Of a stretch of 64,000 nt of DNA, positions 1 to 7,122 are shown piece after piece (positions within the stretch are counted from its first letter, which is position 1; every line of letters starts with the position of its first letter). The DNA comes from Nocardia sp. NRRL S-836 (lineage in GTDB: Bacteria > Actinomycetota > Actinomycetes > Mycobacteriales > Pseudonocardiaceae). The stretch lies in the NCBI RefSeq assembly GCF_001279525.1, contig NZ_LGDY01000108.1:34480-98479 (forward strand), read 5' to 3'. Both the position numbers and the translations under genes were made by a program. The notes under the pieces were generated by a model, which saw only the letters and a list, made by a program, of their open reading frames with translations, ran no database searches and was not told where the DNA came from.

Positions 1-145
1 GGTGGCGTCCGGCGCCGGTCCGGTAGCCCCACGCGAGCGTGATGTTCCAGTGCAGGTAGCCGCTCGCTGTGGTGGCGAGCCCACGCGGGCCCAGCGGCCG
101 GATCACTCCTGCCTTGACCAGGGTCAGCAGCACGCGGGTCAGCAT
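1..145 (-). CDS. Probable acyl-CoA ligase (FadD-like), N-terminal 48 residues only
   Basis: Leftward reading frame starting at ATG 145 and running off the left edge, so only 48 codons are visible. The peptide reads like the N-terminal lead of actinobacterial AMP-forming long-chain acyl-CoA synthetases: a short helix, then residues 11-20 AGVIRPLGPR, then a Trp/Tyr segment (W35, W41, Y43). That motif precedes the adenylation domain, none of which is visible here. A perfect palindrome lies 18 nt upstream of the ATG, which fits TetR control as known for many fad genes. The family call is inference from a short segment; another AMP-binding enzyme is possible. Confidence 0.45.
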   Translation of the reverse strand, partial: MLTRVLLTLVKAGVIRPLGPRGLATTASGYLHWNITLAWGYRTGAGRH

Positions 146-162
146 GAGACCCACTCTGCCAC

Positions 163-184
163 TTACCTACTTGCGAGTAGGTAA
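163..184. promoter_or_regulatory. Perfect palindrome, TetR-type operator candidate
   Basis: Arms TTACCTACT and AGTAGGTAA (9 bp each) are perfectly complementary around a 4-nt centre TGCG. The site ends just upstream of the leftward acyl-CoA ligase start. Perfect 20-22 bp dyads of this kind are typical TetR-family operators. No cognate regulator is visible in the window. Confidence 0.6.
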
Positions 185-187
185 CGG

Positions 188-203
188 TGTGATCGCGATC
201 ACA
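188..203. promoter_or_regulatory. CRP/FNR-family box: TGTGATCGCGATCACA
   Basis: A perfect 16-bp palindrome that matches the classical TGTGA-N6-TCACA pattern of Crp-family regulators (Crp, or GlxR in corynebacteria). It overlaps the stop codon of the small leftward gene at 199-399 and lies 43 nt upstream of the acyl-CoA ligase start, next to the TetR-like dyad. It could couple fatty-acid metabolism to cAMP signalling; that role is inferred. Confidence 0.55.
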
Positions 204-399
204 GCTCGGTGTTGGAGGCGGCCACGACCGCCTCGCGGAGGGCGGCCCTGAGCCGTCCGACCTCCAGCGGTGTCAACACGGCGGCTTCGCCCGGCGGCAC
301 GTTGACCACGATGTGCCCCTGGCTGACGAACACCGTCATGTCCCGTCGGCGCGAAGCGATGTCGCGGCAGCTCACCTGCCACTCCTCTTTGGCTCCCAC
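199..399 (-). CDS. Small conserved-looking protein, function unknown
   Basis: A 66-residue protein. The GTG at 399 was chosen because GGAGGA sits 5 nt upstream; longer in-frame starts lack such a site. The visible sequence is a basic N-terminal part (with RRR), a short beta-rich centre MTVFVSQGHIVVNVPPGEAA and a C-terminal helix ending EAVVAASNTEL. No Cys pair, signal peptide or membrane segment is present apart from one isolated Cys. It resembles small actinobacterial hypothetical proteins with no assigned role. It shares its intergenic region with the acyl-CoA ligase, but its promoter lies on the other side, towards 400-570. Confidence 0.55.
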   Translation of the reverse strand: MGAKEEWQVSCRDIASRRRDMTVFVSQGHIVVNVPPGEAAVLTPLEVGRLRAALREAVVAASNTEL

Positions 400-574
400 G
401 GGTGTCCTCCAGATCGTCCGGCGCCCGCCCGGATGCTCCGGGCACTCACATCCATGGGACGTGCGTGACCGAGGGTCATGACGGGGATTTGTAGCTTTCT
501 TTGTCCGGCGACCGCGCCGAGCTGCGGATAGCGTCGCATGGGACACGACAAAAGGTCACCTGAAGGGGTGAAAA

Positions 575-1762
575 ATGGCGGAACCGCAACGGATCGTGAT
601 CGTCGGGGCCGGCCTGGCCGGTGCCACTGCCGCCGGCGCGCTGCGCGACCGCGGTTTCGGCGGCCGGATCACCGTGTTCGGCACCGAGCCGCACCGCCCG
701 TACGAGCTTCCCGCGCTGTCCAAGGACCTGCTGCTGGGCAAGGCGGCGGAACCCGCCTGGGTGCACGAGCCGGGCTTCTACGCCGACAACGAGATCGAGC
801 TGGAGCTCGGCGTCCCGGTGCGGGAGCTCCGGCCGGGCGACCACGCGGTCGTCGACTCGAACGGCGCCGTCCGCACGTACGACCGGCTGCTGCTCGCCAC
901 CGGCTCCCGCCCGCGTGTTCTGCCTGGCGCGCGAGGACATGTGCTCAGGACGCTGGACGACTCCCTCGCCCTGCGCCCGGCCCTGCGCGAGGGCAGCCAC
1001 GTGCTGGTCGTCGGCGCGGGCTGGATCGGCTGCGAGGTCGCGGCGGCCGCCCGCGTGCGCGGCTGCCGCGTCACGGTCGTGGACCCGTCGGCCGAACCGC
1101 TGGTGCGCGTGCTGGGCCCGGAGCTGGGCGCGGTGTTCCGCCGCCTGCACACCGAGCACGGCGTCGAGTTCCGCCTGGGCGCCGGGGTCTCCCGGTTCAC
1201 GCCCTCCGGTGTGGTGCTGGACGACGGCGACGAGCTGCTCGCCGACCTCGTCGTGCTGGCCGTGGGTGCCACGCCCCGCCTGGAGCTCGCCGAGGCGGCC
1301 GGGCTGGCGCTCGCCGCCGGGGGAGTGGCGGTCGACCCGGTGCTGCGCACGTCCGCACCGGACGTGTTCGCCGCCGGCGACATCGCCGCGCACGAGCACC
1401 CCCGCTACGGCCACCGCGTCCGCGTCGAGCACTGGGCGAACGCGAAGGACCAGGGCACGCACGTCGCCGGGTCGTTGCTGGGACTGGACGAGCCGTACCA
1501 GAAGTCGCCGTACTTCTTCACCGACCAGTACGACCTGGGCATGGAGTACCGCGGCCTCGCGGGCCCCGACGACGAGCTGGTGGTCCGCGGCGACCTCGAA
1601 GCGCGGCAGTTCGTCGCGTTCTGGCTGCGGGACGGCCGGCTGCGGGCGGCCATGAACGTCAACGTCTGGGACCACGGCACGGCGTTGCAGGCGCTGGTGG
1701 ACGCCCGGGCGGCGGTCACGCCGGCGCAGCTGCGGGAGGCGGACCTGGGTTCGCTGGTCTAG
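575..1762 (+). CDS. FAD-dependent NAD(P)H oxidoreductase, ferredoxin-reductase type
   Basis: 395 residues. The N-terminal FAD-binding GAGLAG motif is at residues 11-16, and a second Rossmann motif (VVGAGWIG) for NAD(P)H is near residues 145-152. The ATG-type motif LLLATGSRPR and the FAD-binding FAAGDIAA (about 262-270) follow, then a C-terminal reductase dimer domain with an EHWANA segment. This is the architecture of rubredoxin/ferredoxin reductases (BphA4, CamA, rhodocoxin reductase), which pass electrons from NADH to a small Fe-S protein, often for a P450 or dioxygenase. No ferredoxin or oxygenase gene is adjacent, so the partner is unknown. The start has an AGGGG site 7 nt upstream. Its stop overlaps the convergent MarR gene by the palindromic tetranucleotide CTAG. 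Confidence 0.9.
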   Translation: MAEPQRIVIVGAGLAGATAAGALRDRGFGGRITVFGTEPHRPYELPALSKDLLLGKAAEPAWVHEPGFYADNEIELELGVPVRELRPGDHAVVDSNGAVRTYDRLLLATGSRPRVLPGARGHVLRTLDDSLALRPALREGSHVLVVGAGWIGCEVAAAARVRGCRVTVVDPSAEPLVRVLGPELGAVFRRLHTEHGVEFRLGAGVSRFTPSGVVLDDGDELLADLVVLAVGATPRLELAEAAGLALAAGGVAVDPVLRTSAPDVFAAGDIAAHEHPRYGHRVRVEHWANAKDQGTHVAGSLLGLDEPYQKSPYFFTDQYDLGMEYRGLAGPDDELVVRGDLEARQFVAFWLRDGRLRAAMNVNVWDHGTALQALVDARAAVTPAQLREADLGSLV

Positions 1763-2241
1763 ATGCAGGAGCCGTGCACCGGGCCCTCGCCGCGCGAGAG
1801 GTCCTGCAGGGCCTTGCGGATGATCCCCATCTCCTGCGGGGAGAACCGGGAGTGGAAGGCGCGTTCCACCTCGGCGAGCGCGTCGCCCGCCTCCTTCTGC
1901 AGCGCCCGGCCCTTGTCGGTGATCACCGGCTTGCGCACCCTGCGGTCGTTCGGGTCGGGCACGCGCATGACCAGCTCGGCGCGCTCCAGCTTGTCGAGCT
2001 CGCTGGTCAGCGTCGTCTTGTCCAGGCCGAGCATGGCGCCGAGCGCGAGCTGCGTGCGCTGGGCCTCCTCGGTGGCGAGCGCCTGCAGGATCAGCTGGCC
2101 GCGCAGGGAGACGCCGAAGTTCTGGATCTCCTCGGCGTACGCGGCGCCGACGCGCTGGGCGGCCCGGTGCAGCAGCCAGTTGAGGTCCCACTTCTCCGCG
2201 CACGCGGCGATGAGTTCCGGCTGCTCCTCCATGTGACCCAT
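1759..2241 (-). CDS. MarR-family transcriptional regulator
   Basis: 160 residues. The winged-helix core is visible: the recognition-helix stretch LGLDKTTLTSELDKLERAELV is followed by a wing rich in charged residues (PDPNDRRVRK). The N- and C-terminal helices expected to form the dimer are present. Start 2241 follows GGGAGG by 4 nt; an alternative ATG lies at 2232. The gene is divergent from a quinone/azo reductase, with a 73-bp gap containing an inverted repeat. This is the classic arrangement of MarR repressors (YodB, MhqR) that sense quinones or oxidants. No Cys near the N-terminus is in the position of YodB's sensing Cys (the visible one is at about residue 14), so the ligand is uncertain. 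Confidence 0.9.
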   Translation of the reverse strand: MGHMEEQPELIAACAEKWDLNWLLHRAAQRVGAAYAEEIQNFGVSLRGQLILQALATEEAQRTQLALGAMLGLDKTTLTSELDKLERAELVMRVPDPNDRRVRKPVITDKGRALQKEAGDALAEVERAFHSRFSPQEMGIIRKALQDLSRGEGPVHGSCI

Positions 2242-2257
2242 CCTACCTCCCGGAGGA

Positions 2258-2279
2258 GATGTTCTCGGCTCGGAACATC
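2258..2279. promoter_or_regulatory. Inverted repeat, MarR operator candidate
   Basis: Arms GATGTTC and GAACATC are perfectly complementary with an 8-nt centre. The repeat lies in the divergent MarR-azoreductase gap and directly abuts the -35 box of the azoreductase promoter. A further GTATGTTC half-site lies at 2302-2309, over the -10. Confidence 0.65.
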
Positions 2280-2314
2280 TTGACGCGGAACTTCTTCACT
2301 CGTATGTTCTGGGT
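2280..2314 (+). promoter_or_regulatory. Sigma-70-type promoter driving a leaderless azoreductase mRNA
   Basis: A TTGACG -35 box (2280-2285), 17-nt spacer and TATGTT -10 box (2303-2308) are followed by only 6 nt before the ATG at 2315. Transcription would start at or next to the start codon, so the message would be leaderless. No Shine-Dalgarno sequence is present. Confidence 0.6.
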
Positions 2315-2896
2315 ATGACCAACCTGCTGCACCTCGACTCGAGCATCCGCTACGACGGGTCCGTGACCCGCGAGATCACCAAGGCCTTCGCCGACAACTG
2401 GCGCGCGGCCAATCCGGAGGGCGGCTACACCCATCGGGACCTGCACGCCGCGCCGGTCCCGCACAAGGACGGCACCGAGCAGGGGATCGCCGCCGACCTG
2501 ATCGCCGAGGTCGACGCCGCCGACGTGCTCCTCATCGGCGCGCCGATGTACAACTTCTCGATCCCGTCGACGCTGAAGGCGTGGATCGACCAGGTCGCGA
2601 CCTCGGCCAACTTCGCCCGCGAGGACGGCACGTTCGCCTGGGGTGGCAAGCGCGTCGTCGTCGTGACCGCGCGGGGTGGCTCGTACAAGCCGGGCACGCC
2701 GCGGGAGGGCTTCGACTTCCAGGAGCCGTACCTGCGGGCCGTGCTGTCGATGGTCGGCCTCGACCGGGACCTGGAGTTCGTGCACGCCGAGCTGACGCTG
2801 GCGGACGTGGTGCCGCAGATGCACCAGTTCCGCGAGCTGGCCGTGGAGTCGCTGGCCGACGCGCACCGCGTGGTCAAGGAGCTCGCGTCCGCCTAA
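2315..2896 (+). CDS. azoR: FMN-dependent NADH:quinone/azo reductase
   Basis: 193 residues, close to the usual 200 of AzoR. The N-terminal flavodoxin-like strand LLHLDSSIR is followed by the family signature APMYNFSIPSTLKAWID (about residues 77-93), which lines the FMN pocket, and by a TARGGSY loop. The enzyme reduces quinones and azo compounds by two-electron transfer from NAD(P)H with bound FMN, in the cytoplasm. The divergent MarR gene and the operator beside its promoter suggest induction by quinones or electrophiles. Confidence 0.9.
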   Translation: MTNLLHLDSSIRYDGSVTREITKAFADNWRAANPEGGYTHRDLHAAPVPHKDGTEQGIAADLIAEVDAADVLLIGAPMYNFSIPSTLKAWIDQVATSANFAREDGTFAWGGKRVVVVTARGGSYKPGTPREGFDFQEPYLRAVLSMVGLDRDLEFVHAELTLADVVPQMHQFRELAVESLADAHRVVKELASA

Positions 2897-2905
2897 CCTG
2901 GCGGC

Positions 2906-3298
2906 ATGATCGACAAGATCGCCTGGATCCTGCTGGAGAACGGCCGGGTGCTCGGCACCCGCTCGGCCGGCAAGGACACGTACTACCTGCCCGGCGGCAA
3001 GCGCGAGCCGGGCGAGTCCGACGTCGAGACGCTCGTGCGCGAGATTCGCGAGGAGCTGTCCGTCGAGATCGACGCGGCGTCGGCGCGGCACGTGGGAACG
3101 TTCGAGGCGCAGGCGCACGGCCGTTCGTCGGGGGTGACCGTGCGGATGACCTGCTACACCGCCTCGTTCACGGGGGAGCTGGCGGCGGCCAGCGAGATCG
3201 AGGAGCTCGCGTGGCTCACCACCGCCGACTCGGACCGCATCTCCCCGGTCGACCGGATCATCTTCGCTCACCTGAACGAGGCGGGACTGCTGTCCTGA
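2906..3298 (+). CDS. Nudix hydrolase
   Basis: 130 residues. The complete Nudix box is visible at about residues 31-53: GGKREPGESDVETLVREIRE followed by ELSV, fitting GX5EX7REUXEEXGU with V in place of the terminal GU. Family members hydrolyse nucleoside diphosphates linked to another moiety; the substrate cannot be read from sequence. The gene starts 9 nt after the azoreductase stop. A TAACCT box at 2894-2899 precedes the ATG by 6 nt and includes that stop codon, so a second, leaderless transcript is likely besides read-through. Confidence 0.85.
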   Translation: MIDKIAWILLENGRVLGTRSAGKDTYYLPGGKREPGESDVETLVREIREELSVEIDAASARHVGTFEAQAHGRSSGVTVRMTCYTASFTGELAAASEIEELAWLTTADSDRISPVDRIIFAHLNEAGLLS

Positions 3299-3601
3299 GG
3301 GAGCGCCTCGTCCGAGGTGATCCACGCGACTTTCGACGCGGACGGGAGTTCCCGGTCGCGGTCCTTCGTTGCAGCGGTTGTGGCAACGGGACCGCGGCCG
3401 GTCACTCCATCTGACCGGCCGTCGGTTGCGCGGGGGCCCCGCACGCAGTGAAGCGGCGTGCGCGGCCCTCGCGTGTGCAACCACCGCACCATGCCCACCG
3501 GCTCGCCGTGAACACAGAAGTGAGTCGAGGTCGTGGACGCAGCACGGCCGGGCCACGGTCACCCGTTCGAGGTCCGTGGACGCGCTGTCACACTGGGCGG
3601 C
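3299..3601. other. Intergenic region with one hairpin, no gene seen
   Basis: Short frames on both strands lack ribosome sites and family resemblance. A 9-bp-stem hairpin (3396-3420; GGCCGGTCA / TGACCGGCC, 7-nt loop) without a T tract may end the Nudix transcript. A CGAGGTC(C)GTGGACGC motif occurs twice (near 3526 and 3567). The last bases, CACACT then 7 nt, form a weak leaderless-type -10 before the GTG at 3602. Confidence 0.4.
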
Positions 3602-4549
3602 GTGTCCGAGTCGATGAACGCGGTGCTGCTGCGCGCCGCCGAGCTCACCGCCTCGGGGCGGCCCAGGCAGGCGATCGACCTGCTGCGCCCCCTCGTGGCG
3701 GCGAACCCCGGGCACGCGCAGGCGTGGTGCCGGCTCGCCGCCGCCCACCTCGACCTGCACGAACCGGACGCCGCGCTCGACTCGGCCAAGCGCGCGATGG
3801 TGCTCAACGGGGAACGGGCCTGGTCGCAGCGGCTGGCCGCGCTGGCGCTGGGCGACCTCGGCCGGCACCAGGAAGCCGCGGTGGCGGCCCGTGAGGCCGT
3901 GCGGCAGAAACCCGGCGACTGGCGGGGGTACGTCGTGCTGGCCGAGGTGCTGGCCGACGTTGCCGAGGGCGCGGTGGAGGCGTTCGACGCCGCCCTGCAC
4001 GCCTCGCAGCTCGCCCCCTCGGAAGTCCGCGCGTTCCAGGTGCTCGGTGACGCGGCCCTCCGGATGCGCGACTGGGGCACCGCCGAGCACGCCTACCGCC
4101 ACGCGCTCAAGCTCGACCCGTCCGACGCCGACTCGAAGGCGAACCTGGCGACCGTGCAGCGCCGCCGCGCCGCCCGGCCACCGGCGCAGCTGAACAGGGC
4201 GCAGGTGTGGCGTTCGCTGCGCACGTTGTCGTTGCTGCTGGTCGGCGGGGGCCTGCTGGCGTTGCTCGCCGGCATGCCGCGGCCGACGCCCTACCTGGCG
4301 TTCCTGACCGCCGCACTGGTGCTGGGCTGCGTGCTGGTCGGGCTGCGGCTGCGCCCGTTCAAGGCGCTGTGGCACCTGCGCAAGCTCGCCGTGACCGTGT
4401 CGCTGCTCGGCGCGTCGGCCGCGTTGCTCGCCGGGTGGACGGTCGCGTTGCTGCTCGGCGCCACCACGATGCAGCCTCTTGTGCTTTCCTGGTTGTGCGC
4501 TGTCGTCGGCGGCGCGCTCGTGTACGTCGGGGGAGGCCGGAAGCGGTGA
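3602..4549 (+). CDS. TPR-repeat protein with C-terminal membrane domain
   Basis: 315 residues from GTG 3602 (an ATG at 3614 is also possible). Residues 1 to about 195 are helical repeats of TPR character, with motifs such as AQAWCRLAAAHLDLHEPDAA and a last unit AEHAYRHALKLDPSDADS. About four hydrophobic segments follow between residues 205 and 310, ending GGGRKR in the cytoplasm by the positive-inside rule. The function is unknown. The stop overlaps the next start (TGATG), so translation is coupled to the small secreted protein, and SecDF follows. An accessory role at the membrane for protein export is a guess from this order. Confidence 0.75.
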   Translation: MSESMNAVLLRAAELTASGRPRQAIDLLRPLVAANPGHAQAWCRLAAAHLDLHEPDAALDSAKRAMVLNGERAWSQRLAALALGDLGRHQEAAVAAREAVRQKPGDWRGYVVLAEVLADVAEGAVEAFDAALHASQLAPSEVRAFQVLGDAALRMRDWGTAEHAYRHALKLDPSDADSKANLATVQRRRAARPPAQLNRAQVWRSLRTLSLLLVGGGLLALLAGMPRPTPYLAFLTAALVLGCVLVGLRLRPFKALWHLRKLAVTVSLLGASAALLAGWTVALLLGATTMQPLVLSWLCAVVGGALVYVGGGRKR

Positions 4550-4875
4550 TGCGGCGCAACGCGGTCGCGCTCGCGATCATGCTGTTCCTCGGACAGCTGT
4601 TCGTCCTCGCCGCGCCCGCGTCGCCCGCTCCGGCCGGCGGCTCGGTCGTCCGGCACGCGCACGACGTCGCGAACCTGCCCGGCGCCGCGCCCCGGCCGCA
4701 CAACCAGCAGGCCGCCCAGGTGCCGCTGGCCCAGCTCCCCGCGGACGTGCCGCCGGTCGCGAGACCCGCGCTGCCCGTCCGCTTCCTCGTCGGCTTCGCC
4801 CGCCGCGTGCACCGCACGCCCGAGGGCGTCCGCCGCGCCCCGCAGCGGGACCGCTCGCCGCCTTCCGGTCGCTGA
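4549..4875 (+). CDS. Small secreted or membrane-anchored Pro-rich protein
   Basis: 108 residues. MRRN, a hydrophobic core (AVALAIMLFLGQLFVLA) and APASPA form a plausible signal peptide cleaved near residue 27. The rest is rich in Pro, Ala, Arg and His, with no recognised domain, and ends RRAPQRDRSPPSGR. Its ATG overlaps the TGA of the upstream TPR gene, and SecDF starts 47 nt downstream, so the three probably form one operon. Base composition and wobble G/C bias are compatible with a real gene, but low complexity limits certainty. Confidence 0.55.
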   Translation: MRRNAVALAIMLFLGQLFVLAAPASPAPAGGSVVRHAHDVANLPGAAPRPHNQQAAQVPLAQLPADVPPVARPALPVRFLVGFARRVHRTPEGVRRAPQRDRSPPSGR

Positions 4876-4922
4876 ACCTCGCCCTTCAGCCACCTCATCT
4901 CACCCGGAAGGCCCCTTCACCC

Positions 4923-7082
4923 ATGTCGCGCGACACCGCGCGACGAGGGCTACTGGTGCGCGCGCTGCTGTCGCTCGCCGTCCTCGTCGCCTCCGCATTC
5001 CTGCTGCTCACCACCGACCCCCGCCTCGGCCTCGACCTGCGCGGCGGCACCCAGATCGTGCTCCAGGCCAAGGGCGACGCCGACGCCACCGACCGCGCGC
5101 TGGAGGTCCTGCGCCGCCGCGTCGACGAGCTCGGTGTCGCCGAACCCGTGCTGGCCCGCTCCGGCGAGAACCGCATCGTCGTCGAGCTGCCCGGAGTGCA
5201 GGACCCCGAGGAGGCCGTGCAGGTCCTCGGCCGCACCGCCCAGCTCACCGTCGAACGCGACGGCACCCAGGTCATGACCGGCGAGGGCATCTCCGACGCC
5301 AACGCCGCCCCGAACCCGCAGGGCACGGGCCACGTGGTCAACATCGAGTTCCAGGGCGACGCGCCCAGGACGTGGCAGAAGGTCACCGGCGAAGCCGCCT
5401 GCGTGCCCTCGGGCCAGCCCGGCCGCCAGATCGCGTTCAAGCTCGACGGCACCGTCGTGTCCTCGCCCGAGGTCAGCACCGACACCCCGTGCGGTGGCGG
5501 CCAGCCCGGCGGCGCCACGACCATCACCGGCCGGTTCTCCCAGGCGGAGGCCAGGGAGCTGGCCCTGGTGATCCGCTCCGGCGCGCTGCCCGTGCCGGTC
5601 GAGGTGGTCGAACAGCGCACCGTCGGCGCCACCCTGGGCGCCGAGGCCATCGAGGCGAGCGCCCAGGCCGCGATCATCGGCATCGCGCTGACCTCGTTGT
5701 TCCTGATCGTCGCCTACCGCCTGGCCGGGCTCCTCGCCGTGGCCGCGCTGGTCGGCTACGCCGGTGTCGCCTACGCGAGCCTGCTCGCGGTGGGGGCGAC
5801 GCTGACGTTGCCGGGCCTGGCCGGCTTCGTGCTGGCCATCGGCATGGCGGTCGACGCGAACGTGCTGATCTTCGAACGCGCCCGCGAGGAGTACGCGCGC
5901 AAACCCAACCTGCGCCGGGCGTCCGAGGCCGGGTTCCGCGGCGCGCTGAGCGCGATCGCCGACTCGAACGTGACGACCCTGCTGGCCGCGGGCCTGCTGT
6001 TCTGGCTCGCGACCGGTCCGGTGCGCGGCTTCGGTGTCACGTTGACCATCGGTGTCCTCGCGTCGATGTTCAGCGCGCTGGTGCTGTCCCGGGTGCTGGT
6101 GCTGTGGGCGATGGGGACGCGGTTCGTGGCCCGTCGTCCCCGGCTGAGCGGCCTGCACTCGCTCGGCTGGGTGCGCTCCAAGCTGTCGGTCGTGCTGTAC
6201 CGCCGCCCGTGGCTGTGGCTGACCGCCGCCGGCGCGCTGGTGCTCGTCGCGTTCTCCGGCCTGTTCCTGCGCGGCCTGAACCTCGGCGTGGAGTTCACCG
6301 GCGGCCGCATGCTCGACTTCACCGCCGGCGGCCCCGTGGACGCCGCGCGGGTGCGCACCGCACTGGCCGACGCCGGTTTCCCCGACGTCGTCGTGTCCTC
6401 GACCGGCACCGACGTCTCCCTGCGCACCGGCCCGGTCGACGACGCGGCGTCGAACCGCATCGGCGAGGTCGTGAACTCCGCGGTCGACGGCGGCGCCCGC
6501 CAGTCCAGCAACGAGCTCATCGGCCCGTCGCTGTCCTCCGAACTGCGCCGCAACGCCGTGATCGGCCTCGCCATCGCCGTCGCCGCCCAGCTCGGCTACC
6601 TGGCCGTGCGCTTCGACTGGCGCCTCGGCGTGGCCACCGTCGCCGCCCTGCTCAGCGACGTGCTGGTGCTCGTCGGCATCTTCGCGTGGCTCGGCAAGAC
6701 CGCCGACGGCGTGTTCCTGGCCGCACTGCTCACCGTCATCGGCTACTCCGTGAACGACTCCGTGGTCGTGTTCGATCGCCTGCGCAGCCTGCGCGGGTCA
6801 CGGCTGAAGGCCCACTACCCGGACGTCGTGTCGGACGCGGTCGTGCAGACCGTGCCGCGCACCGTGAACACCGGCATCGGCGTGCTGTTCGTGCTGGCGG
6901 CGTTGCTGGTGCTGGGCGACGGGTCGCTGGCGAACTTCGCGACGGCGCTGCTGATCGGGCTGGTGTTCGGCACGATGTCCACAGTGGTCACCGCGGCGCC
7001 GGTCGCGATCTGGCTGGAGCAGCGGTGGCCGCGGCAGGTCAGGGCGGCCGTGCGGAAGCGGCCGGAGGGAGCCCGCGTGTAG
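4923..7082 (+). CDS. secDF: Fused protein-export membrane protein SecDF
   Basis: 719 residues. The SecD half begins with one membrane segment (about 12-30) and the DLRGG motif (about 35-39), has a periplasmic-type P1 domain to about residue 225, then five membrane segments including GFVLAIGMAVDANVLIFERARE. The SecF half starts near residue 420; its GVEFTGG motif is at about 454-460, followed by segments with GYSVNDSVVVFDRLR. SecDF uses the proton gradient to complete translocation by SecYEG. Actinomycetes usually also carry separate secD and secF beside ruvB/yajC, so a fused copy here is probably a paralogue. P1 is short compared with Thermus SecDF. Confidence 0.92.
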   Translation: MSRDTARRGLLVRALLSLAVLVASAFLLLTTDPRLGLDLRGGTQIVLQAKGDADATDRALEVLRRRVDELGVAEPVLARSGENRIVVELPGVQDPEEAVQVLGRTAQLTVERDGTQVMTGEGISDANAAPNPQGTGHVVNIEFQGDAPRTWQKVTGEAACVPSGQPGRQIAFKLDGTVVSSPEVSTDTPCGGGQPGGATTITGRFSQAEARELALVIRSGALPVPVEVVEQRTVGATLGAEAIEASAQAAIIGIALTSLFLIVAYRLAGLLAVAALVGYAGVAYASLLAVGATLTLPGLAGFVLAIGMAVDANVLIFERAREEYARKPNLRRASEAGFRGALSAIADSNVTTLLAAGLLFWLATGPVRGFGVTLTIGVLASMFSALVLSRVLVLWAMGTRFVARRPRLSGLHSLGWVRSKLSVVLYRRPWLWLTAAGALVLVAFSGLFLRGLNLGVEFTGGRMLDFTAGGPVDAARVRTALADAGFPDVVVSSTGTDVSLRTGPVDDAASNRIGEVVNSAVDGGARQSSNELIGPSLSSELRRNAVIGLAIAVAAQLGYLAVRFDWRLGVATVAALLSDVLVLVGIFAWLGKTADGVFLAALLTVIGYSVNDSVVVFDRLRSLRGSRLKAHYPDVVSDAVVQTVPRTVNTGIGVLFVLAALLVLGDGSLANFATALLIGLVFGTMSTVVTAAPVAIWLEQRWPRQVRAAVRKRPEGARV

Positions 7083-7122
7083 CCCTTCCTCGCACCGCTC
7101 GCCTCGTAGCAGAGTAGGGGGC

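Noticed and set aside
476..2203. Long leftward frame of 575 codons opposite the flavoprotein gene
   Set aside because: Composition is Arg/Gly/Ala-rich with no domain, and it lies antisense to a gene with full FAD and NAD motifs; a typical high-GC shadow.
4291..4893. Leftward frame opposite the small secreted protein
   Set aside because: The rightward frame has a signal peptide and a TGATG-coupled start; the leftward one is Arg/Gly-rich and featureless.
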